Assembly: GCA_964017195.1 (NCBI GenBank)
Contig: OZ024898.1
Location: forward strand, 15,886,975-15,950,974
Direction of reading: 5' to 3'
Length of the DNA stretch: 64,000 nt
Source of the DNA: Siderastrea radians
Lineage: Eukaryota > Cnidaria > Anthozoa > Scleractinia > Rhizangiidae
A program made the translations under genes and the position numbers. The notes under the pieces were generated by a model, which did no database searches, was not told where the DNA came from, and saw only the letters and a list, made by a program, of their open reading frames with translations. Below are positions 22,802 through 35,600 of the stretch, in pieces (the stretch's first letter is position 1; each line of letters starts with the position of its first letter).

Positions 22802-25800
22802 GGAACTGACGCTTCAGATTTCAGCAAAATTCAAGCGAGCGGGGAGGTTGAAATTCCGGTTTGAAGTGGCAAGTAGCATTTTACTACCATCTCTCGACCG
22901 GCAACTAGTGTAAATTCAAAATCGGCATGCTGTTAAGACAAAAGGCAAACTGTAGAAATATATCAGGAGCAGAAAAGAAATGTACGAACCATAAAGTATA
23001 TTTTTAATCAATTTTCTAATTTATTAAGAAGAGATAAGATGCTAAAATTTGGGAGCAACCGTGTAGCGATAACGGTATTAATGTTACAGAATTCAAGCAT
23101 GTACAGTAGTAGACCAAAACATACTTATTACACAGAAATACACAACACAAATGAATCTTTAGTAGGGGCTTTTTATAATGGTAATGTCAAGACAGAGACT
23201 GGTTTAGCAGATATTAGATTATATTATGTGAAGCGAAAGAAAAATCAGTGTAGAACTGAAACTAAGAATACAGTAAATACAAGGCAGTCGCACTTAGATA
23301 AGAGAGCAGAGAGCAAACCTATTGTAGTAACAAAGAAGCAAATAAATAAGTTCACTGAATCAGTTGTTTGTTGTCTTTGCTTTCTACAATTTTTTTCCGA
23401 AGGAGTCAAACTAAAAGAAATAATAAATCAGATATGACTCATTTACTCTGATGTTGACACTTACATTACTGGGAACACTATCATTACTGGGAACTCGTTG
23501 AAGTAGCTTAAACCTTAGTAGATCGTGTTAGCACTTCAGCCATCCTTGAACTTGAGGGACTTCATATTAGCATTCATTATGTTCTCTATCTCTCAAGCTA
23601 TTTAAGATTTTTTATTCGTGTGTTTCATTGCTTTGCTGTTTCCGTGCTACAAGAGTGTGAACGTGAAACTATGACTTCAGATGTCCTTACGACTTATTGA
23701 GTTACAGTTGTAGCAATCAAGTCAGGGAGGCAACTTAAGTACCAAGCCGCCCTCAACTATTGTTCTCTATAAGCCATTCAAGATTAAATTTCTAAAAGAA
23801 TTTTTCTATTGACATTTTAGTAACATACCAAACATTTTTGCCCACTAAAGAAGTTACAAAGATACGAGCTCTTTAGAGACCCACACCACAGACCTCATAC
23901 CGTGCACGAGCAGACGATAAAATTTATAAATTCTGTCTGATAGATTTATTACCCCAGGGGTCTCACCCTGGCTAACAGGTATGTGTTGCCAGCTAAATAG
24001 TCACGAATTTTTCAAATCCTTCCGAAATTAGAACTGGCCGCACTGACACTTTTAATAGGATGAATAATGGCCAGGTTATCAGCGGCAGCGAGTGTCATTA
24101 TCATCGAGTCTTTTCTGTAGGGAATAAATTTCCTTTATCCATGACAAACGTGCAGTCGATCATGGACTTTGTATAGCTGTTCATAAAACCGTGTCAATAG
24201 TTCACCAAAGACGCGTAAAACAAAGGGAAAAAATGAAATTGATAACTATAATAATATCACATGAACAGATTTTGTTAAGCAGGCAACTATTGTTCAAACA
24301 CTCCTGTGTTGATACGTTGCCATGGAAGCGTTAATTTTATGGATACTAACAATATTTCTGTGTAAACGATAATGAGAAAAAATTAAGGGAAAGCATGTAA
24401 CAGCCAAAGGTCATAATTTATGTTTCCTTTCCATTGTTTCCAATGAGCTACATCGTGACTCGGTTTGTATTTCAATCTCGTGTCCCTGTTGACATATAGA
24501 GGATGAAAAGTCCAACCAGGCAGACAGTGAGTTGTGCAAGGAGCCCACACATCAAACCAGTTTTAGAATACTTACCTACATTTAGTTGAATACTTGTCTT
24601 AGCTTTCAAATACATTCCATTCAAGAATTGCGAATGAAAGCTATTAATATTTACTTCACTTCAACTTTATGCTCGACCAGAAGAAGGTTTAAAATGATTT
24701 TAACACTCGCACTTTTCCAGTTTAAAACATAGCACTGGTCCCGACATTCAAGCAATGCAAAATTACGTAGAAACCCGATTGAACAAGTTGCAACTCGTGT
24801 AACGTTAAACCGCTAAAAGAGGTTCACAAAACAAGGCATTTTGGCCTTAAATAAGGGAGAAAAATCTACGTTTTGTTTCTTTAACAAAGTTAGGGTCTGA
24901 GTGACTTAGCAACCAAGCTTTCCTCCCCCCCCCCTCCCCCCATACACACACTCACCCTCGAGTTTAAGGTTAACGGCAGTCTGAATGGATGGTTTACCCA
25001 CTCACTGGCTGAGTGGGGGGGGGGGGGTTATCAAGTGGCTCTATCGACAGACTTTCTGTTTGTGTTCTGTACCAATATGCATTGCTACTGAAACTGATTC
25101 AGTGACTCCATTCGCTCTCCATAAGAAATTGAAGCGATTTTCAGCCATCGTCAGTGAAAAGTTGAATAATAAACATCATTGGAAACTATACAGCTCTTTC
25201 GCCAAATTATTCCCAATTTCCAATTCACCTCACGCACAAAGCCGCAGTCTCAGTCTCAAATACGCCAGTACCATCACGACACGCGCGTATCGTTATCATC
25301 ATAATCATCGTCTTTAATTTGAAAACCGATGAATCTCTTCTAAAGTAAACTCAAACTAAAGTGTTTATTATTCTCCACCACCACTATTTTTCAGCATGGG
25401 ACCAAAAAGCTGTCTTCGGTATATGTAGATGAATGTGAAACGTGACCAAGGATACACAGCAAATATGACAGTGCATGAATAAATATTATTTTTACCCAAA
25501 GGAGGATGTGGTGTAATCATTATTCCAATATATGCCCATGTTACGCATGACCAATAAGAGGCGGAAAAAAGGCTCTCCAAACTCGGCGGTCCTTGAAAAA
25601 CCGCCCAGCTTCTGAGTCAGGAGCGAGGTGTAAACACTTATCAGATACATCAATTTAGAAAAATATATATATAAATAAAAGAAGTTGAAGGCCAATGACT
25701 CAAAAATGTCAACTCGCTTTTTTACCCAATCCTATGAACTGAAGAAGATAGCCAATCAGAATGCTGGAATTTTTTTGTCGTATATTCTACGTTAGCCGCT

Positions 25801-25937
25801 GGTCGTACTCACGGCTATTTCTCTGCGTTTGATTTAGCCACAGTTTTCCTAGTGGAGTACTAGTGAGGTTGAAATGTATGCAGAGTAAAGGCGAAACATT
25901 TTCAGATCTGCCTGAAGAATCGTAGCCTCCCATGTAG
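22802..25937. other. 3' UTR of the RBM24/38 gene and intergenic DNA
   Basis: The sequence right after the stop is AT-rich, with candidate poly(A) hexamer variants around 23005 and AATAAA near 23341. Open frames here look like chance. C- and G-rich runs lie at about 24925-24945 and 25015-25027. No gene is supported. Confidence 0.5.
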
Positions 25938-26131
25938 TCGTAGAGAAACTGACAGAGCGTTAGCCCTTCATCAGAGCGAATCTGCTCGACGAAGGGCTAA
26001 CGCTCGAAATGTCAGCTTTCAATTTCTCTACGGTGGCCAATTTACCTTACCATCTCAGTTGATCGATAAATCCAAATTTTTGTATTTCACTTCCCCACCG
26101 ACGTAGCATCACAGTTTCTTTAGATACTAAC
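25938..26131. repeat. palindromic repeat with hammerhead-like core, copy 1
   Basis: GTAGAGAAACTG...GCGTTAGCCCTTCATCAG at 25938-25975 is matched in reverse complement by GAAGGGCTAACGCTCGAAAT through CAGCTTTCAATTTCTCTAC to about 26033. The plus strand reads CGACGA, AGGGCTAACGCTC, GAAA, TGTC, which is close to the hammerhead order CUGANGA / stem II / GAAA / UH. The 3' part (to 26131) is shared with the copy at 32521-32645, so this is a dispersed family. Hammerhead motifs of this kind are known from Penelope-like elements. An extra C in the first box probably makes this copy inactive. Confidence 0.55.
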
Positions 26132-27838
26132 CCATTGCATGTAGCGAAATGCCCTCCAGCTGAACACCTTCGCTGCCCATGCCCCCACACTGATAGTGAC
26201 ATGTTGTGGCTGGGGCAGGTGCAAACGAACACGGCAAGATTCGTTTGCTACAACTACGATTGTGATGTTGGTCAACCGAACGAGTTCGTTCCTTAGGCTG
26301 GGCCTTACCCTGAGTAGTCAGGCGATTATATAATCTAGGTTTTATAATTGCTCCCTGACTATTTATCTCGCTCATGACATCACGTCAAAGTCACAGCTTG
26401 CAACAATTACACATCAATTCACGTATAAGCTTTCACTGAGTTACTGTTTTTCTTCCAAGATGCATTAGAACCTGAGATTTACTTCCTAATCAAGTAGTTA
26501 GTGCATCTTTAAACAGATCTAAAGCAGCTGCCCTGTCGGGAGTTAGAAACTGACTGGAAGGGCCAGCACATCTTCCAAGAGTGTAATCTTACCGCGGCCC
26601 CTTCCATCATAAGCGCAATGCTATTTTGAGAGGTACCTTCATCTAAGTATCTTAGTATCTAAGGTAAACCTCTCTCTCTCGCCTAAATGTCTTTTTTAGC
26701 TTGTAGAGGTCAGCTCTAAGTTAAACAAAACCACCTCACATGAGCTGACAGTCCGCCTCGTGCAAAAGATAGCTATTACGTTTATACGCGAGAAACTGGT
26801 CGTTTAATTTAGATTTCATTACAAGTTTACTAATCTGCCGGCTACGGTAGACATACGATCGGTCCCTACACTAGATTATCCGCGCACTCCTTTGTCTTTA
26901 CCTAAGTGAGCTGAGTTGTTTTGTTAATTGTGTCGATCACTACAATTGTAAATGTTGAAGCGTCCTCCACCGCCTTTATAATTTTTCGGCCTCCTTTGTC
27001 ATGAAAGTCTGGTTGAATGTTAAATTGAATTTTTTGCCTCTCGGGATTTAAATTAACAAACTGCAAAACCTTTTAGTTATTTTTAGTTAAAGCCAATTTT
27101 CGCCGACCGCGATCCACTAACTACCCCTTCTCACTGAGTATACTTTCGGGTGTAACGTTAATACTAAGAGAAATGCCGAGTAATGGTTTCAAAGCGAAAT
27201 CGCAATAAAGCATGAAATCTAGAGGCGTACATTAAAAAAACGAGAAACGTTTAAAGAAGCTGAAATTATTTTATTGTACGGGTGACAAAGAAGGTTGCAA
27301 GAATACACTTTCCTGTCAAGTTATGACCACAGCCATGTGGGGTCGTTCACAGATGATCTCGGTCAAACAAGCGATTATCCTGAATTAATTCATGACTTTC
27401 TTCTAAACTTTCCAAGAGAGTGTATGCAAGTGAAAAGTCGATATCGGTTGCTCAGCCGGATGAAAGAATCTTCACACCCTAAACTTATAACAAAGAAGAC
27501 GCGTGAAGCTTGAGACTAAGAAACTTTTACTGGTAACAAGTCAATGACTAATAACAAAATGTGACAAAATAAATAAATGCTGATATAACACTGCAAAGAC
27601 TACAGGGAAGCTAAATCAGTACAGTACAAAATAAAAATACAGTGTACAAACAGATGGTAGGCTGTCAGGATAAGTAACAATAATAGAATACCTGGGAGGG
27701 CAGGGTGGGAAAACTGCTTTGCAATGTCTGCTTGTTCGCTAGCCGTGCCAGAGAGCAAGTGAACCATGGAGCTAAACCAAAGAAGACAAAGATATACACA
27801 CCTATATATGTAAATGGTTTGAACCCAGGAGTCATATC
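26132..27838. other. intergenic, one orphan ORF
   Basis: An ORF at 27295-27513 (72 codons, plus strand, with DDLGQTSDYPELIHDFLLNF and a basic C-terminus) has protein-like composition, but no start context, splice site or family was recognised. It may be an isolated exon or chance. Otherwise nothing is seen. Confidence 0.4.
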
Positions 27839-27984
27839 ATAAGTCGGTAAATTATGATCGTCCGGGTGAGTGTAGTCCTGAGAAGGACTGTTTGTGGTGA
27901 CAATGTGTGGTGTTTGTCAATGTCACCACAGACAGTCCTTCTCAGGACTACACTCACCCGGACGATCATAATTTACCAACTTAT
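27839..27984. mobile_element. 146-bp near-perfect foldback element
   Basis: ATAAGTCGGTAAATTATGAT and GATCGTCCGGGTGAGTGTAG in the left arm are repeated in reverse complement in the right arm. The arms are about 63 bp with only one or two mismatches, and the loop is about 18 bp. Its fidelity suggests a recent or constrained sequence. It has no coding content. Confidence 0.85.
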
Positions 27985-28285
27985 AGACCTATATATATGC
28001 GAGTGATGTAGTTTTACAGGTGTGGCCGGTTGTAGATTTACCAAAATACATACTAGCATGCGATTAACTTGTGCAGTAATTCTATTAGAGAGTAGTTCTT
28101 GGGACACTGGTTGACCTTTATTCGATCTGTAATCCGATGCTGCCCAAAAGACCTCTGGGACATTGAATTGCCGTTAGCTAATCTTGGGGTCAATTTGCAG
28201 CAATCCAGGCTTCCTTCATTTACTAGGGCACTACAGAAAAAATATATTATGTAAGCTATTATGTGTCCCCACCCCCTTAAAGAAA

Positions 28286-28449
28286 GAAATAACTGACTGA
28301 CTGACTGCCTGTCTGACTGATTGAGTTATCGGTTGACTGACTGATTGATTGATTGATTAATTGATTGATTGATTGATTGATTGACTAACTGACTGACTAA
28401 CTGACTAACTGACTGACTGACTGACTGACTGACTGGCTGACTCAGGACT

Positions 28450-28484
<35 letters not shown>

Positions 28485-28493
28485 TGACTGACT

Positions 28494-28529
<36 letters not shown>

Positions 28530-28552
28530 AACTGACTGCCTGACTAGCTGAC
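28286..28552. repeat. TGAC/TGAT/CAGA tetranucleotide satellite
   Basis: About 265 bp of (ACTG)n-related repeats: TGACTGACTGACTGAC blocks, a (GATT)n block and an inner (CAGA)n block. Compound and interrupted. Confidence 0.95.
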
Positions 28553-29436
28553 TAATTTAGATACATTATCCCAAGCTTGTACACAAGCTTGTATTCAAGT
28601 AATTAGTCGTAATGAATCAGGAATCTAGCATTTTATTGGGCCAAATGTGGTTGATCCACATTCTGAATGTTCGGTTCATGTACTTGCCCTGCAGATAACC
28701 AGTGGACAAACTTCAAACGTTCTTGGGCTGCATCGGGCTACGTAACTTCGGCTAAATAAACTTACCTACCCCTCTTCTCTTGAACAAAACTGAATGCAAG
28801 GCTGGCACTACGGCAAAGGGCTGATTTATTTAAGGCCAATATTTCGGCTAACAAAATTAGCCTTCCTCAAGGCCAGAGCTCTACAGCCCCCCCCCCCTAT
28901 TTAGCCCCCCCCCCCCCTCCGCCATTCAAAAACGATTAAGGTATGAAGGATATCACACATGGGGGGAAACTGGAACTACTCGAAGCTCAAACTAGAAAAA
29001 TTAAAACAATATCTATCCTCAGGCAAGATCGCCCCCGGAAGACACCTTGGTAACCACATGCTCATTCCATTTCAAGAAGCAAGGCCATACTGAACTACCC
29101 TTTCTACTTTGTATCAATTTTTCTGTGTCCTTGGACTTAACACAATTTATAGAAAAAGATTTGACGCCCTTTGTTTCGGGAAACATTTAGATATAGGAAG
29201 GATGCCAAGAAGTTCGTTTCCCGTTAAAGGATACTTTATATAACTTTGTTTGAATGACCACTACACTGGCTCATTGTCCTTGCGAAGACTGGGAACTAGA
29301 AACGAATGATACCATAAAAGGAAACGCAACCAATATTTTTCACTATTTTTACCCCTCCCTCTTGCATCTGCTTGGTTCCTTGCAGCTTGATTACAAGAAT
29401 TTTGTGTTGTTTTTGTTAGTCTTAACAGTATTTAGG
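28553..29436. other. upstream region of the CAP gene
   Basis: Two C-runs occur at 28885-28898 and 28905-28917, next to a short fold (AAGGCCAATATTTCGGCTAA with AGCCTTCC...GGCC). A pyrimidine tract ending TTCCTTGCAG at 29385 could be the acceptor of a non-coding 5' exon for CAP. No TATA box is evident. Confidence 0.4.
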
Positions 29437-32400
29437 ATGTCTGGCGACTTAAGTTCTCTCGTAGCTCGTCTAGAAGCTGTCACTAGTCGTTTAGAGACTG
29501 CTGCTGACAAAGCAAGTGGAGGACAAGCAGGTATGAAACTTGTGTCAACGCGGAAAGAGCGAATTAAGATTAAGATTTTGTATTGCTGAAGCATTGTTCT
29601 AAGAAACAAGTTTAATTCACTGGTAATTTCTCATTTATTGATATTTGTAAATTGCAGATGTTGGAGTTTTGGTGGCAGGTTATGACGAGGTAATTCAAAG
29701 TGACGTTGGGGTCTGTTGGCAATCATTTCATCTCGCGATCGATCTCGAACTTTTATAACACAAAATTGACTTGATCACTACTTTTATTTCGTAGGTGTTA
29801 AAGGGCAAAGTGGCTGAATTTTATAAACTTTCAAGTAAAATTGGTGGAGATGTTGATACCCAGGTACTCGCAGTCTAAGTTATAGATAAAGACAAGTTGT
29901 AATATTCCGGCTACAGCCGGGGACTACAATTATCTTATATCAGGGGGCGGGGAAAAGGAGAGGGTTTCTATCAACGGAATAAAGCAAGCCTAAATGAGTT
30001 GTCAAAAGCTGGTTAAAAACTGGACTTTACACTCTGGAAACAATCATTAATGGTACTATTGATTGAGACATCCTTTAAAAAGGCTTGAAATCTGTGGTTA
30101 AAAGGTAATCACACAATTTATAAACTGCAAATTAATGCAGGGTTCAATTCTACCTGTTGCCATCCCCCCCCCGGGCACACCGGAATTGCAATTTTTTTCT
30201 TTCTTCGCGGTCTATTCCCCACCCCCGGGCATGCATAAAGAGACAATTCCCAACCCCCGGGACTACTTATCAACCACAAATACGTTGTTTTGTGTTCAAA
30301 ATAGGGATAACCATATTGATTTCCATACAATAGCAAAACCAGACGTTTTGACAAGAACTTAAACGCTTTTCTAGAGTTTACTGAACGAAGGATACTACAT
30401 GAATAGTACAAAAAAACATGAACACTACATTGAAGAAGAAAACTGAAGAAAAAAGTCTAACCGCACTGGCATACGGCTGGCGAGTAAAGAAATGTTCTTC
30501 ACCGTGTGTTTTATTCTAAATATAGCACATACACAAAAGAGGTCCGGTGAACAAATTGATGGCAGCACTTTAAAGGAGTTTTTCTTAGCTTGTTTCACAA
30601 GAACACTGTACTGAGATCTCCGTTTAATATAAAGCCGTGCATCTGTTTTTATATATTTCAGTCGTCTTATTATATATATAAATATGCTTAAGAAATATTT
30701 CTAGGTTTGTGACGAACGCCATCCAGTCGAGTACGCATCAAACGCACATTCGTTTAACAATTAATAATAAACATGCCTTCGAATACATATTTTAATTTTG
30801 AGAGATTATTCTTCTCCAACCAGTCTGCTACAAATTCTAGAGATTTTCCCTGGAAATAGGCAGTCTTCTCTAAGCGGTCCGGCGCCATTGTGTCAACTGA
30901 AAAGTGACGTGCTTCACAAGATTCAAAAACGAGAAGTTATTTTCGATTTGCCCTGCCCCCCTCCCCCCAGGATAAGACCGCTTCAAACAATTCCCCACCC
31001 CCGGGCCCGAAGGGCTGGGCTTGTCCCGGGGGTTGCCCGGGGGGGGGGATGGTAACAGGTAAAATTGAACCATGCATAACCCAGGAGAACAATGCTGGGT
31101 ATGTGGTGAACTAATTTAACATGCAATCTGCTGCCATGTCTTCAAATAACTCTGTGAAAGGATATGATCACTGGAATGGGACCAGATTTTCATATTGTAC
31201 TCATTAAAAGAAGGAGTGACCTGCAATGAACTGCAATGAGCTTCAGTAACCTCCAGTGAGCTACAAAGACTACCTACATTCACTGACAATGCTTTAAAAT
31301 GACCCACTTTGAGCTACAATTACCCATAGTGAACTACTATGAACTGCAACGAACACCAACAATGACCTATATAACAAACTACAAATGGCCTACCATTACA
31401 ATACCTGTACATAATGAGCGACAAATCCAAATCATGTCGCCAATAAAGAGGGGGGACAGTGAAAATTCTTTCGATAAACAGTGGTCAGATTATTGAAAGC
31501 AGAAAACATACCAGTATCTGCATAAACCACCTCATTGTACTACATCAAGCAAAACCTGGCATGTTTGCAATTTTATTTAATATGTTTGAACACATTCTGC
31601 TCAATTTCCAAACGTAATTAAGTTTATTGATCTTTCAAAAAACATAAAAGTCAAGGCTACATTTATATTACCTGTTTTTGATATTTGGTTCTTTCAGAAA
31701 CTATGCCACTTTCTGTTGAATAAAGAAAGTGAAACATACCTAATCAATTTAAAGTTTTGGAAAACTCAAGACAATGCAGTCACTCCACACAAAAACCATG
31801 CATTCTCATGTTCACACATCCCAGTCAGCATTTGTGAAATCAAACACCTATAACATGTTTGTCTATGTTTCAGCTGTCTTATAAGTAAAGAGCAGTTCCT
31901 TTATTTCAGGATGTGCATGTGTAAAATACATCAAATAAGAAGTATATACATGAAAGAATTGAAGTCCAACATTTTACATCCGTCATTGTTTATTTGTGAA
32001 TATCTTATAAATCAAACCAGAATACTGAGAAGGGTACAACTGGGACAATTTCCATCGAATAAGAAAAAAAATGAATAAAAAAATAAGTACCGGTAATGAT
32101 TTCTTTATTGTTTATTATTGTTATTATTTTTGTAACAGTGAAAAGGAAAGAGGCGAATGTGATATCATTCGTACACTCTGTGGGCTCCATAGCTTGTGTC
32201 AGGATTTTCAGGAACCTAGACAAACAGAAACATGCAGCTTTCCAAGCATTCATTGACCAAGTGGCCCAAAGTGTCTGAGTGCCACATCCTTCATTATACT
32301 CACACTTCACCTTTAAAGAAACCTCTCCACCCCCAAGAACAACTGCTGCCCTGACATACTTTTGACTCAGGATCCCATACCAGACTCAACAAACACAAAA

Positions 32401-32609
32401 CTTTGGATTTATCAACTGAGTTGATAAGGTAGATTGGCCACTGTAAAGAGATTGAAAGCTGGTGTTTCAAATTTAGCCCTTCGTCAGATTCACTCTGATG
32501 AAGGGCTAACGCTCAAAATGTCAGCTTTCAATCTCTTTACGGTGGCCAATCTACCTTTAAGTTATCAACTCAGTTGATAAATCCAAAATTTTGTGTTTCA
32601 CATCCCCAT

Positions 32610-32641
<32 letters not shown>

Positions 32642-35600
32642 CCCCCTTGCTTGTTCAAACAAACACACACGCGTGTATACAAAAGAAAAACAAAAAACAC
32701 TGAAAGACGATGACAAAGATGCATAGTGCGTTTGCACCTAAAATTTGTGGTGCCATAGTCGGAGATGTACATACTGAAAGCCCAGAAACTAAACATGTGT
32801 AAAGCACACACTAGGAGCTAGGACTGCTGACCAACATGAACATGTGAGCCCAGGAGCTGACCACTCTAGTGACCACGAATAAAGGACACCATCGATGTGC
32901 TGCTCAGTATGCCAAAACTGCTAACTGTCGCTAACTGCTGTGTTAACAAACTGGTGACAGCTATGGGAATTACTATTAAGTTACATTTAATTGTATTGTG
33001 GATGAATGCTGTTAAGTCACATTTTAGACATGACTTGAAATGGCTTTGAATTTTTCCCCCAACAGGTTAAGTTGGTCAAAAAAGCATTTGATGCTCAGCG
33101 AGAATTTATTGTCCTTGCTTCTAAGAGCCAGAAGCCAAATATGGTAAGTTTATTGAGGACTTCATGTAACCTGTGTGTTACTTTCTGTATAACAAATAAG
33201 TGCCACTCTTTGTAGAATGAGGCATATTACAATAGGCAGTATATTCTTGAATGGAATGTAATTCTTTAGTTTAGTCTTTTATTTTACTTTATTTATTTAT
33301 TTATTTTCCCAATGTCATGCAAAGGTTTTCCATTTTTGAAAATGTACTAAAAACATTGAGCAGGAAGTCTTAGAGGCCCTTCTGCATTTATTGAGGAGAC
33401 TTCCTGTGTAACATCAATGGTGAATGACACCTTGTGCTTGTATAATGATAATGAGACATGTAATTATGTAGGTAAACTCGTATGCTGTAGGGGGGATAAT
33501 TTCTTATAATTGTGTTCAGTGACACACATACACAGTCGGAAGAGTGGTCCAAAGTTTTGTTGAGTTACAAATTTCCAGTTTTGATTACCCAACTGTCTTA
33601 TATGGTGCAATAATATGTTAACTGGGCCTCACATTTGTCACAAAATGAACGTAGTTGTCAAGAAAAGAACAAGTTGAGTAGTCAGTTTGTATTCCTGGCT
33701 TTTCTTTTCAAAATTTCCAATAAAAATTGTAGATTCATTTCAGTGCTGGAATCAGTGTTATTTTCTTCATTTTTTTTCATGTTTTTTCTATTGATTTTCA
33801 ACCTCTTGGGTGCTGTATGTTTATTCCAGAAAGCAGAAATTCAAAAGCACAAATTCCTTGAACATTTAGCAAGATAATTTGTTTTAAACTTACTGTTATG
33901 ATTATACTAAGACTAATAGGTGTTAACCACCCCAAGAAAAGAATATTTGGTGAAATACTAACAACTCAAAACACTCCTTAGAGAAAACTGTTTGAAAACC
34001 TTTTTTCCTTTAAAAAATAAACAAACAAACATCATTCAGCAACCATGAGATCTCAGTTAAACCCACTATCTTAATCTCTGACTACTACTAGTACGAAAAG
34101 TTCATGAAATTTTGGCTCAAAAGCTCACAAAATGGGTAAATAACTGTGTAAAGGAGTTGGCTTTGAATGGCTATGGTTATATAATGTATATAAACATATA
34201 CATGTACTCCTGTATGTACCTGGACAATGGTTCATGTACAGATTTAGCAAGCTTTGAGTAAATTACCCATTTGGTACATTGGTAGCACTTGTGGTGCAGC
34301 CAGGCCTGCGGGAGCTTGAATTGACTTGGTGAAGGTTTAAATCCCACTCTGTGAATCTGTTTTTTGCAGAGCAAAATCTGTGCAAGTCCTTATGAATGGT
34401 CATGAGTTATTTCTTGGGAGCTCTACTGTTAGGTTATCAGATTGTCCACATAACACAATTATGTGTATTAACCTTTAATAAATAACTTTCCTTCCATTTT
34501 GTCCTACAGGATGAATTTGCAAAGCTGTTAAAGCCCCAGGCTGATGCTATTGCTGAAGTACAGGTACAAAACATCAATCATAATGTGTGAAAATATTCAA
34601 CCTGAATCTGTTTGAAAATGCTCACATAGAAATTCTCAAAACTTTCCAGTGTAGAAAAGCACGTGATTCATGGTGTATTTGCCATACTTTCTAGCATGAA
34701 CAGGTTTGAGAACACCTAGCAAGTGTTCTCTTTGTTTGCCAAAAACAAAACTTTGACACCACTTTAATTTATGTTTCTTGACAGTATTGCACTCGTATGT
34801 TGGCTAGTAAGTGTTAATACATCCCTAAGCACTGTATTCAACAACAGCGCTAGAGCAAGGTCATAGCCTGGAAAAACTAATTACATCATTTAAGGACAAT
34901 GTTGAGAAACCTGGCCAGGAATAAACAGACCATTGAATGAAACCATAAAAAGGCAATGTATATGGGGACAATATGACCTCTTTGAAGCCACAAAAAGAAA
35001 ACTTCTTTTTACTTAGCTCAAGAAATCAGAACATTACATATGTCTCAAAGATTTTGGTACCAGATGGCAGGAAATTCCTCATATGCCCAGCATAACTGTC
35101 AATACATTCAATAGAAAACAAGAAAAGCCCCAGGGGCATTAGACCTGGCCAACATCTCCCACCCGAACCCCACCCCAGGGTTAAAAAAATGTTGGCATCA
35201 CTCAAGATATGAACCCACGTGAGGAACTTAACTTACTGCCCATTCATTTCATGTAAGACATACATGCGTACGGCTACCACAAGGTTAGCGGTTAGAATAT
35301 GGCGGATGAAATAAGATCAAATCGATGACTTTCAAAGCTCGCTAGAATGGTTGTCCTTGCTCTCATCAAAGGGGTTTTGATGCCATTGAATCCCTAGTAA
35401 TTTTCCAGCACTAGCCAGAAAACAACCTTGAAAACAAAAATAGCTGAATTTTTTCGCACCTTGCAGACGCTGATGTATATCAAATTTCAACCCACTTATG
35501 CAATTTAGACCATGTTTACAAAACATCTGAAAATCCAACTACTGCTTTAAAAAGACAGAATAATCGACAAAAAGCTTAATTTCCAGTCAGTCATCATCAT

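Noticed and set aside
23039..23437. 132-codon ORF after the RBM24/38 stop
   Set aside because: AT-rich, lysine/asparagine-rich, no family resemblance; probably chance in the 3' UTR.
34250..34350. Possible tRNA-derived SINE (GGTTTAAATCCCACTCTG as a B box)
   Set aside because: Only one box is plausible, and no A box or second copy could be shown.
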